From JBBQIY01 sp964618405 (GTDB taxonomy: Bacteria; Verrucomicrobiota; Kiritimatiellia; RFP12; UBA3636), in NCBI GenBank assembly GCA_964618405.1, contig CAZUAY010000146.1:1-9808 (forward strand): a stretch of DNA of 9,808 bases, read 5' to 3'. Made by a program: the position numbers and the translations under genes. The notes beneath the pieces were generated by a model. It was not told the origin of the DNA, made no database searches, and saw only the letters and a program-made list of their open reading frames with translations. Of the stretch, positions 1 through 6,024 are shown piece after piece (position 1 is the stretch's first letter; each line of letters starts with the position of its first letter).

Positions 1-73
1 GCAGTCTCGCGACGGCCTTGCCTGTTTGACGTAGCAAAGGTGTATGTGCACAGGCAGGATGCCTATGCTCCCA

Positions 74-144
74 CTAGCCACTAGCGACTAGCGACTGTAA
101 TCGGTCAGGCACAGCCCCCTGTGCCTGACCGATTACCCGATTAC
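74..144 (-). repeat. Hairpin plus 7-bp tandem repeat element, left copy
   Basis: A perfect 18-bp inverted repeat (97-114 with 119-136, loop CCCC) begins GTAATCGGTCAGG. It directly abuts about three copies of a 7-bp unit (74-96), which reads AGTCGCT on the minus strand; the outermost copy carries a substitution. On the other side the GTAATCGG end of the hairpin is duplicated (137-144). A related element lies at 9715-9808 on the plus strand with the same arrangement and the same hairpin ends. No ORF fits the element, and no T-tract follows the hairpin to make it a standard terminator. It resembles REP-like or MITE-like intergenic elements, but I do not recognise a named family. Confidence 0.8.
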
Positions 145-300
145 GTGGTTTAGAGCTTGCGTTTTTTAAAGGCATAGGTTAGCTTATTCGTTAGGTCAAA
201 TTGGGTTCGTTAAACCCATTCAAAAATTCGCACACGGTGGATGAATTTCTGAGCTATTCGATATGCACCGTGAACGAGTGCAAGTAAATAGGGAGTGCTA
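145..300 (+). other. Upstream region of the 301-1029 gene
   Basis: This non-coding stretch contains a 6-bp inverted repeat, TGGGTT (202-207) and AACCCA (213-218), with a 5-nt loop, about 85 bp before the gene start. It could be an operator or a small hairpin. I see no convincing sigma-70 promoter. A Shine-Dalgarno AGGGAG at 290-295 serves the ATG at 301. Positions 1-73 hold only weak inverted repeats (for example TGCCTGT at 19-25 with ACAGGCA at 50-56) and no gene. Confidence 0.35.
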
Positions 301-1029
301 ATGATTATGAAGCCTTTGGATTATGGGAAATCCTTTCTCATCGGAACTGCATCTTTTAATGCAGTCAGGTTTTGGGTGGAATCGCGCACACGCATCATGG
401 ATGAACGGACTGGATTGACAGAGGACTTTATCCAGTGTGCTTCATGCAAGAGCGAGGACACGTTTGCAGAAAAAGATCTGTTTTACGAGGATAATTACGA
501 CTTCCTTCCAATATTCGGCCCTGAGTTCGGGCTGATTTTTCGTAGAAAGGCCTCATTAAACCCTAACTATCGAACCCGCAAACCAACGGAGCAGATGTGG
601 GGCGGCCCTGAACAACATTTGGTGGAATCCCAAAACTCCCAAGAGCTGGCCACAACTCAAGAAATTATTCGTGCCACCCTTGAATACCATCCCCTCGTTG
701 CGCAAACGGAGATATGGAACGATGAGACCAGCCTGCGCGCAATTGTGGAGCATCCTGTCAAGACAATGAATACAAGAAGAGAAGGCGGAGATGCTTATCA
801 GACCGATACTGGACCCGTGGCTTTTCCCGATCTTGGACAACGTCCTGAAAAACTCGCTGACCTAATCTCGCTTGCGTTCGTAGCATTTAATGCCCCGCAT
901 TTCGCCGATTTTGTAATTGAAGCGCCGACGTTGATTGCGACTGCCAATGGTGCCGATAAAACACAGATTTATCATTACTCGAAACGCGTTAGTCTCATCG
1001 CCAAGAATCGGCTCTACGCAATCAAGTAA
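301..1029 (+). CDS. Hypothetical protein, 242 aa, beside hydrolase remnant
   Basis: I do not recognise a named family. The open frame is intact and follows AGGGAG (290-295) with 5-nt spacing. ATG 301 is preferred over GTG 295, which overlaps the ribosome binding site; ATG 307 is also possible. There is no signal peptide or membrane segment, so a cytoplasmic location is likely. A CxxC pair (residues 46 and 49, QCASCK) could bind metal or be redox active, but no second pair is seen. The protein is rich in aromatic and acidic residues, with motifs such as DNYDFLPIFGPEFG, TEIWNDETSLRAI and FNAPHFADFVIEAP. The composition looks like a conserved, folded protein rather than chance coding. It is followed after 50 bp by a broken glycoside-hydrolase-like gene on the same strand, suggesting a former sugar-utilisation operon; that functional link is inference. 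Confidence 0.7.
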   Translation: MIMKPLDYGKSFLIGTASFNAVRFWVESRTRIMDERTGLTEDFIQCASCKSEDTFAEKDLFYEDNYDFLPIFGPEFGLIFRRKASLNPNYRTRKPTEQMWGGPEQHLVESQNSQELATTQEIIRATLEYHPLVAQTEIWNDETSLRAIVEHPVKTMNTRREGGDAYQTDTGPVAFPDLGQRPEKLADLISLAFVAFNAPHFADFVIEAPTLIATANGADKTQIYHYSKRVSLIAKNRLYAIK

Positions 1030-1079
1030 CAAAATATCATGCGTTTTCTTTACGGATTAAAGGGGTTAAGGAGAAGCAA

Positions 1080-1902
1080 ATGAAAAAGACTATCTACTAT
1101 GGCTACCGATCTTTCTGGCCAGAACCGGAGGCGCATAAGCGGTTTAATGAGATCGGCGTGAAGACCGTCTGCTTTTTTCCTGCCAACACTGTCAATTCGC
1201 TCGGCGAGCCCTATTGCCTCTACCCGCCCAACTGGGTAGGTAAGGACTATTCGCCCGAAGGACAGTACGATTTCAGCACTGTTGACGCTCAATTAGCCGA
1301 CCTGATGGCCTGTAGTCCGGATGCTCGGTTCATCTGCATGGTCGATCTGAACACGCCAAAATGGCTCAGCCCGAACATCCTGCGCTGCGACAGTTTCAAC
1401 CAGCTTGGGATGATCTGTTCCGACCCGCGCTGGAGGCGGAATTGGGGGTTTTCTTCGGGTATCCGATGTGCGTAGGCGTGGAAGCTGAGCGAGTGATTTG
1501 CGGACAAAACGATTGCCGCGCCTTGCTAGAATGCTCTGAACTCGATTTTTTCATTTCGCCTAGTTGTTTTGCGCGCATCGGGAAAGGCGGAGGTGACCTA
1601 GGTCCGACGGAGACGGGTATCAATCCGTGTATTGCGCAACGGGGCCAGACGTAACCGCAAAATCTCTAAAACAAATTGCCACTGGGGCCGGCGTTCACCT
1701 CTACACGGAACACGAACAGCCGGTGTATGCCAACAGCCGATTTTTGGCGGTGCATGCGGCGGAAGGGGGGCGCCAGACCGTTCGACTGCCACGGCGCAGC
1801 ACAGAGGTCAGAGAATTGTTCACTGGGCAAATTATCGCCAAAAATTGCATGACCTTTGAATACGAATTCCAGAAACCTGACACGGCATTATTCTACTGGT
1901 AA
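1080..1902 (+). pseudogene. Glycoside-hydrolase-like gene, broken by internal deletions
   Basis: A good start (AAGGAG at 1068-1073, 6 nt before ATG 1080) opens a frame reading like the N-terminus of a TIM-barrel glycoside hydrolase, with GVKTVCFFPANTVNSLGEPY, a YDFSTVDAQ segment and FICMVDLNTPKWL. Around 1435 sense moves to another frame (AELGVFFGYPMCVGVEAERV, then NDCRALLECSELDFFISP and a GGGDLGPTETG stretch). Around 1622 it moves to the third frame (TAKSLKQIATGAGVHLYTE, PVYANSRFLAVHAAEGG, VRELFTG, ending FEYEFQKPDTALFYW). The last piece resembles the small beta-domain that closes such enzymes. The three pieces total about 270 codons, far short of the several hundred residues usual for multidomain hydrolases of this type. 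I infer at least two internal deletions near 1435 and 1622. The acid/base and nucleophile region appears to be lost. The exact GH family is uncertain; GH42-like is a guess. Confidence 0.7.
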
Positions 1903-2146
1903 CCCGATACGGCTGCTGATCGTGTTCATATAAGATAAAATGGTTGAGTGGGTTGGCAAGTGGGAGCCTTGTTCCTGATCGGCCTTTATCGATGATCATC
2001 ACACGAGAACACATCAAACATTTGCGCATTAAAGCTCGTAAAAGGTCGCTGGAATTTCGGATTAAAATGTCTCAAAAACGCGTAAAATTTCGAGCGAGAC
2101 TGCCGTAGCCGGTGCGCACCCGCGTGTGGCATCCGACTGATAGGGT
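1903..2146. other. Convergent intergenic region, no clear gene
   Basis: The region lies between the end of the hydrolase remnant (plus strand) and the end of hflC (minus strand). It contains two perfect 10-bp palindromes, GATGATCATC (1991-2000) and GGTGCGCACC (2111-2120), neither followed by a T-tract, so no convincing terminator is seen for hflC. A 38-codon very basic frame on the plus strand (1992-2108) has no ribosome binding site and is probably chance. Confidence 0.4.
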
Positions 2147-3124
2147 CTATGGCTTGCCGTTACGCAGGACACGGAAATACTCAGAGTCCGAACTGATAAT
2201 CAGCTCGGTCTGTTTGCCGAGGGTGCGGCCATAACTTTCGAGCGTACGAAGCAAGGCATAGAATTCAGGGTCTGCAGCGTAGGCTTCGTTGTAGATTCTC
2301 GTCGCCTCAGCATCCGCTTCGCCACGGATAACCTCGGCCCGGCGGCGGGCTTCAGAACTGATGTCAGCGAGTTGCCGAGACGTATCACCATTGATGCGAG
2401 ATGCTTCGCCTTGACCCTCAGACTGGAATTCGGCGGCCGTGCGCTGCCGCTCAGAAATCATACGCTGGAAAACTTGTTCCCGAACGGAAGGAATGTAGTC
2501 GAGGCGTTTGATCCGCACATCGATGAGTTCGATACCGTATTGCTCCGGGAGATCGCGACTGGCCTCCTCCAATATTTTACGGGTCAGTGTGTTGCGTCCA
2601 ATTTTCGTTTCTTCGGTGAGGGCTACACTGTCATCCTTGGGTTGCACAACATCGGCATTTTTGAGATCTTCTTCCGTGACACTCCAATCCTTCGAACGCA
2701 CGATCTCCGTCAGCTCCGTACTGGAAATGCTATCGCGAACTGATGAATCAATGATGTCATCAAGACGCGCTTGGGCTCCATTTTCATCCCGTACGCTCAT
2801 GAGAAAGCGCAGGGGATCGACAATGCGCCAGCGAGCCGTCGTGTCAATGGAAATGAATTCACGACCCCGCGTTGGAATTTGGTTGGGTTCCCCATCCCAT
2901 GCGAGCAAGCGTTTGTCATAACGGCGGACTTCCTGAACAAACGGCGTCTTAAAATGAATGCCCGGTTCAGTAATAGCACCGCCGATGGGACGACCGAACT
3001 GCAAGACCAGTGCCTGTTCACCCTGATCGACAAAGAAGACCGAAGCGGATAGAAGAACTGCCCCCGCAACGAGCGCCATCACCACCAACATGCCAGTAGC
3101 GGATTTAAGTAGGGTTGAATTCAT
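2147..3124 (-). CDS. hflC: HflC, FtsH protease modulator subunit
   Basis: HflC is an SPFH/prohibitin-family membrane protein. With HflK it forms the large periplasmic assembly around the FtsH AAA protease and modulates degradation of membrane proteins. The 325-aa length is close to E. coli HflC (334). One membrane segment at about residues 9-31 is followed by the SPFH start FVDQGEQALVLQFGRP. YGIELIDVRIKRLDY lies near residues 196-210 and a long charged coiled coil at about 224-277 (EFQSEGQGEA, IRGEADAEATRIY). The C-terminus SSDSEYFRVL matches the family's typical PDSEFFR-like end. An acidic stretch of about 30 residues (EEDLKNADVVQPKDD region) sits within the SPFH domain. The start codon overlaps the hflK stop as ATGA, and AGGAGT (3131-3136) inside hflK precedes it by 6 nt, so translation is likely coupled. 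No clear terminator follows. Confidence 0.95.
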   Translation of the reverse strand: MNSTLLKSATGMLVVMALVAGAVLLSASVFFVDQGEQALVLQFGRPIGGAITEPGIHFKTPFVQEVRRYDKRLLAWDGEPNQIPTRGREFISIDTTARWRIVDPLRFLMSVRDENGAQARLDDIIDSSVRDSISSTELTEIVRSKDWSVTEEDLKNADVVQPKDDSVALTEETKIGRNTLTRKILEEASRDLPEQYGIELIDVRIKRLDYIPSVREQVFQRMISERQRTAAEFQSEGQGEASRINGDTSRQLADISSEARRRAEVIRGEADAEATRIYNEAYAADPEFYALLRTLESYGRTLGKQTELIISSDSEYFRVLRNGKP

Positions 3125-4122
3125 TGTTGCACTCCTTTCGAGTTCATTTCGCCAAGATTTAGCAACGGCAACGGAGCCGTCCCCCCGGCTTCCATCACAA
3201 CCACCCGACCTAATTGCGGGAGAACGAGATCAATCATCTCCAGATACAGCCGCCGACCTGTGACCTCTGGAGATTCACGATAAGCCGACAGCAAAGAGGT
3301 AAACCGAGCTGCCTCGCCACGGGCAGCGTTGGTGCGCTCCAAGCGATAAGCCTCAGCCTGTGCAATAATCTCGTCTGCCTCGCCGCGTGCTCGCGGAATG
3401 ATTTGATTGCGCTTTTTTTCAGCCTCATTGACGAGACGTTCACGCATTTGGCGGGCCTCATTTACCTCGTTAAAGGCGGGCTTTACCTTGTCCGGTGGCG
3501 TGACATCCTGGAGTTCGACACGTTCAACCGTAACGCCCATATCGTAGGTGTTTAAAATAGCTCGCATGTCCTGCAATGTTTCATCAGCGATGGCCACGCG
3601 ACCCACTGTGAGGACGTCAGCCCCCAGTTTATTACCCACAATTCGTCGCAAAACAGACTCCGATACATCACGGAGCGTATCGGGAGGGTCTCGCACCGAA
3701 AAGAGGTATTTCACGGGGTCGTTGATCTTATACTGAACCACCCACTCCACATCAATTACATTGAGATCGCCACTGAGCATGAGGGATTCTTCCTCGAGTT
3801 GGGGCGTCTTCGCATAGCTCGAATGCTGAGGGGCTCTAGACCCCACTGTGCGAAAACCAAATTCTTCCTTGAGAACTCGTTCCGTAGGAACAAAAGTTGC
3901 AGTGTCGATGCCAAATGGCAATTTAAAGTGGAGCCCAGGCTCCTGAATCCCCACTACTTTTCCGAATCGGCGGATTACGGCTCGACCCTCAGGTTCAACA
4001 CTAAATACAATGGAGCTAAATCCCCCAAACAGAAGCATGAGGATGACAAACCCGATGAAATAACTGAGAGGTCGTTTAAAGGATTGTATGTCAATTCCAG
4101 AATAGTGTGTGTCGTTTTTCAT
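3121..4122 (-). CDS. hflK: HflK, FtsH protease modulator subunit
   Basis: HflK is the partner of HflC in the SPFH complex that encloses FtsH in the membrane. The 333-aa protein is shorter than E. coli HflK (419 aa) and lacks the long glycine/proline-rich cytoplasmic N-terminus; only about 18 residues precede the membrane segment (about 19-41). The SPFH domain opens with VEPEGRAVIRRFGKVVG and EPGLHFKLPFG. RVELQDVTPPDKVKPAFNEV at about residues 201-220 is typical of HflK. It leads into a coiled coil (about 219-275, IIPRARGEADEIIAQAEAYR) and a helical tail (RLYLEMIDLVLPQL). The stop overlaps the hflC start by 4 bp. No Shine-Dalgarno is visible before ATG 4122; a weak promoter placed so that transcription would begin at the ATG itself raises the possibility of a leaderless message. 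Gene order hflK-hflC is the usual one. Confidence 0.95.
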   Translation of the reverse strand: MKNDTHYSGIDIQSFKRPLSYFIGFVILMLLFGGFSSIVFSVEPEGRAVIRRFGKVVGIQEPGLHFKLPFGIDTATFVPTERVLKEEFGFRTVGSRAPQHSSYAKTPQLEEESLMLSGDLNVIDVEWVVQYKINDPVKYLFSVRDPPDTLRDVSESVLRRIVGNKLGADVLTVGRVAIADETLQDMRAILNTYDMGVTVERVELQDVTPPDKVKPAFNEVNEARQMRERLVNEAEKKRNQIIPRARGEADEIIAQAEAYRLERTNAARGEAARFTSLLSAYRESPEVTGRRLYLEMIDLVLPQLGRVVVMEAGGTAPLPLLNLGEMNSKGVQQ

Positions 4123-4128
4123 GCGGTA

Positions 4129-4157
4129 AGGCTAGCAGGTTGAAGGTAACGTTTCAA
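4129..4157 (-). promoter_or_regulatory. Possible hflK promoter, leaderless arrangement
   Basis: On the minus strand a TTGAAA box (4152-4157) is separated by 17 bp from TAGCCT (4129-4134). The -10 is a weak match, keeping only three consensus bases. Its expected start point falls on the A of the hflK ATG, and hflK has no Shine-Dalgarno, so the two observations fit each other. Confidence 0.3.
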
Positions 4158-4250
4158 GCATTTACGTAAGCTCGGCGATAGGCTAGGGTGGGTGTCAGCA
4201 TCGTTTGACGCGGACCCTGTACGGATTTAGAATAAAAAAAAGCCGTAAAA

Positions 4251-5576
4251 TCAATCCACAAAGACATGGATGTTCGCGTGTGTTTCCTTAACCGCGTTGA
4301 GAAATGGCTTCATCTGACCGTAGGGTAGGGTGCCAGGCGCAAAGACGAGGAGCACAGGCAGAGCAGGACCTTTGTCCTTGAGCAGTTGTGGCAGAGTCTC
4401 CACCGTGACACCAGGAATTTCCTCGATCTTCAGCTCCGGTTTGATTGCGTCGTCTTTCCAGATTTCTTGAATCGCAACGAGGGTGGCGGAGCCATCAGCG
4501 GCAAAGCGGAGTTCGCAGGGCTGACTGAAGCGTTTTGTGCGATCACGCCAGTCCTCTTGTGGCAGGAAAGCTTTGTAGTACGGATCACCATCCATCGGCG
4601 GTTCGATACGGATTCCGTTATCGACGTCTACAAGTTGCAAAACACGGCAAAAATCACGGATCTGCGACAGAGACAACGCATCGGACCAATGGAGCGTTGC
4701 ATAGACATCCTGATCGGCAGCCGAATAAGTTTGAAGCGTCTCCAGAGCTGCTTTAAAAGAAACGAGTTCTCCTCCATCGAGTGCCACCCCGTTTGTGGAA
4801 AACGAAACGGCGACGTCGCGCACACGTAGCGGTGACGCCGCAGGCCGCTGCTCTGGAGATAGGATAATTTGGGACCACACGTCGACCTTAGCAACGACGT
4901 TCGACGAAACGCGATACTTCTCGTACACGGCATCTTGCACAGCCATACGCGGCACATCCATGACGGTGAGAGACTCGTTGTAGGATGAAATCACAGAGCC
5001 TGGACCTGCCGTATCGCCAATAAACGCGCCCTCCGCGTTCCTGCGGTCGCCTACATAGACAAAACCCTCAGGCGGAAGTGGAAGCCCCGTCTCGGTATAG
5101 GTCACGAGCGAATCCAGCACAAGGGCAGGGGCGGAGTCGATCGTCACCGTGGCATTGAGACGTTCCCCCTTTGGCCAAAACCGTGCTTTCCCGTGGTTGA
5201 CGCTCAGCCCACGAGGCACGCCGATAAACTCGATCGCCTTGCAAATGTCATCGGAGGTTGCGAAAGTCGAAAAGAGGGACTCGTAGCCGTGCCCGCTATT
5301 CTCGGTAATGAGGAAAAACTCGGCGATATCGCCTTTTCCTACCCCCGTCGTGAAGGCATCGAGCGTCACCGTTCGCGCCTGTTTATCGGCAACGACACCA
5401 CGCGCAACAAAGTAACGGCTGGCATCCCTAAGCGTCGTTCTGTTCGTAACAAGGCGTGCTTCGGATTTTGCAACATTTGCTTTCCGGGCATCCGATAAAG
5501 CCTCGCCCTCATCCGCCATCGCAGTGCAGGCCAACAGTACAGCCGTTGTCCAAAAAATTAATTTTTTATTCATCAT
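4251..5576 (-). CDS. Secreted protein with YdjY-like and ExbD-like regions
   Basis: The 441-aa protein has an N-terminal export signal: MNKKLIFW, a hydrophobic core and AMA before DEGE (cleavage near residue 21). LLAC ending at Cys17 is also a passable lipobox, so it may be a lipoprotein. Residues about 65-125 (AEFFLITENSGHGYESLFST, then DDICKAIEFIGVPRG) resemble YdjY-like domains of planctomycete and verrucomicrobial secreted proteins, which carry a K/G-HESLF motif followed by an ALxxLG-like helix. The final 45 residues (LPQLLKDKG, LLVFAPGTLPYGQMKPFLNA, HVFVD) resemble the periplasmic part of ExbD/TolR, without that family's membrane anchor. The middle is unrecognised. GGAGG (5581-5585) lies 4 nt before ATG 5576 and 7 nt before ATG 5573; the second ATG has better spacing. 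A promoter with a perfect TATAAT lies just upstream. The function is unknown; domain assignments are from pattern memory. Confidence 0.85.
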   Translation of the reverse strand: MMNKKLIFWTTAVLLACTAMADEGEALSDARKANVAKSEARLVTNRTTLRDASRYFVARGVVADKQARTVTLDAFTTGVGKGDIAEFFLITENSGHGYESLFSTFATSDDICKAIEFIGVPRGLSVNHGKARFWPKGERLNATVTIDSAPALVLDSLVTYTETGLPLPPEGFVYVGDRRNAEGAFIGDTAGPGSVISSYNESLTVMDVPRMAVQDAVYEKYRVSSNVVAKVDVWSQIILSPEQRPAASPLRVRDVAVSFSTNGVALDGGELVSFKAALETLQTYSAADQDVYATLHWSDALSLSQIRDFCRVLQLVDVDNGIRIEPPMDGDPYYKAFLPQEDWRDRTKRFSQPCELRFAADGSATLVAIQEIWKDDAIKPELKIEEIPGVTVETLPQLLKDKGPALPVLLVFAPGTLPYGQMKPFLNAVKETHANIHVFVD

Positions 5577-5686
5577 AAAACCTCCATTAACCGCCGACTA
5601 TTATAGTGTCTCTTTCTCATGCAAGCAAGAAGAGCTTCTCGTGGTCCGACCTCGCCGAATTGTAAGATGTTCGTCCTCGTCCTCAT
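5573..5686 (-). CDS. Possible 37-aa upstream ORF coupled to the next gene
   Basis: On the minus strand, AAAGGA (5694-5699) lies 7 nt before ATG 5686, opening a 37-codon frame (MRTRTNILQFGE start, RRLMEVL end). Its TGA stop at 5575-5573 overlaps the ATGATG start of the secreted YdjY-like protein. The arrangement is that of a leader peptide with translational coupling. Against this, the promoter -10 at 5600-5605 lies inside the frame, so most transcripts from it would not contain the ORF, and the sequence looks partly repeat-derived. No family is recognised. Confidence 0.25.
   Translation of the reverse strand: MRTRTNILQFGEVGPREALLACMRKRHYNSRRLMEVL
5600..5628 (-). promoter_or_regulatory. Promoter of the YdjY-like secreted protein gene
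   Basis: The minus strand has a perfect TATAAT (5600-5605) and a poor -35, TTGCTT (5623-5628), 17 bp away. The predicted start near 5593 gives a leader of about 17 nt containing the GGAGG ribosome binding site. The -10 is the strong part of the call. Confidence 0.55.
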
Positions 5687-5885
5687 TCTCGATTCCTTTC
5701 AAAACGAGTGTGTAGCTTTTGGGTCCACAAAAACTTTGTCGCAAGCTTTGTCGAGCCTCGGCGAGCCGCCTCAGTCCGTTACGCGGTGAGGACGCCGCGC
5801 CTACCAAAGGAGCGGGGGGTTTCCTACCCCCGTCGTGTCGGGGACAGGAATGTCCCCGCTCCGTTCTTTGAAACCACTTTCCGCA
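5687..5885 (-). repeat. Hairpin-rich, repeat-like intergenic DNA
   Basis: This GC-rich block does not look like the flanking genes. It holds two adjacent perfect hairpins: GGGGGT (5815-5820) with ACCCCC (5826-5831), and CGGGGACA (5839-5846) with TGTCCCCG (5851-5858), the latter closed by a GGAA loop. Smaller palindromes also occur, such as ACAAA/TTTGT around 5727-5739 and CTCGGCGAG near 5757. On the minus strand it reads as an Arg/Pro-rich frame (GHSCPRHDGGRKPPAP, AASSPRNGLRRLAEAR) of the kind produced by dispersed intergenic repeats rather than real proteins. There is only one copy in this window, so repeat status is inferred from composition and structure. Confidence 0.45.
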
Positions 5886-5935
5886 CATCCGAAGTTATAG
5901 ACGAAAAATGCTGCGCCTTCATCTCTCTCCCCGAT

Positions 5936-5952
5936 CACATATTCAATATGTG
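5936..5952. other. 17-bp near-perfect palindrome, possible operator
   Basis: CACATATT (5936-5943) and AATATGTG (5945-5952) are exact inverted repeats around a single central C. The site is AT-rich and lies between the end of the FAD oxidase gene and the hairpin-rich block. It has the size and symmetry of a dimeric regulator site, but it is about 360 bp from the next start codon and has no T-tract. The rest of 5886-6024 shows no gene. Confidence 0.35.
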
Positions 5953-6024
5953 GGAGGCTGAAAATGTTGCAAAATGGGACGCTCTTTCGGTAAAATAACA
6001 CCGCGCTGGGTTGTTGCCCTCGTC

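Noticed and set aside
1..2103. A 10-bp inverted match (GCAGTCTCGC at 1-10 and its complement at 2094-2103) around the left plus-strand genes, as mobile-element ends.
   Set aside because: The match is short, cut by the window edge, and there is no transposase or target duplication; a chance match cannot be excluded.
1992..2108. 38-codon, very basic plus-strand frame resembling a small ribosomal or DNA-binding protein.
   Set aside because: There is no ribosome binding site, no recognisable family, and it lies between convergent genes; basic composition alone is weak evidence.
4211..4250. Run of eight T after the YdjY-like gene on the minus strand, as a terminator.
   Set aside because: No stable stem precedes the T-run; only a 4-bp ACGG/CCGT match surrounds it.
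5601..5888. 95-codon minus-strand frame, Arg/Pro-rich then acidic.
   Set aside because: It overlaps perfect hairpins and the downstream promoter and has repeat-like low-information composition; treated as repeat DNA.
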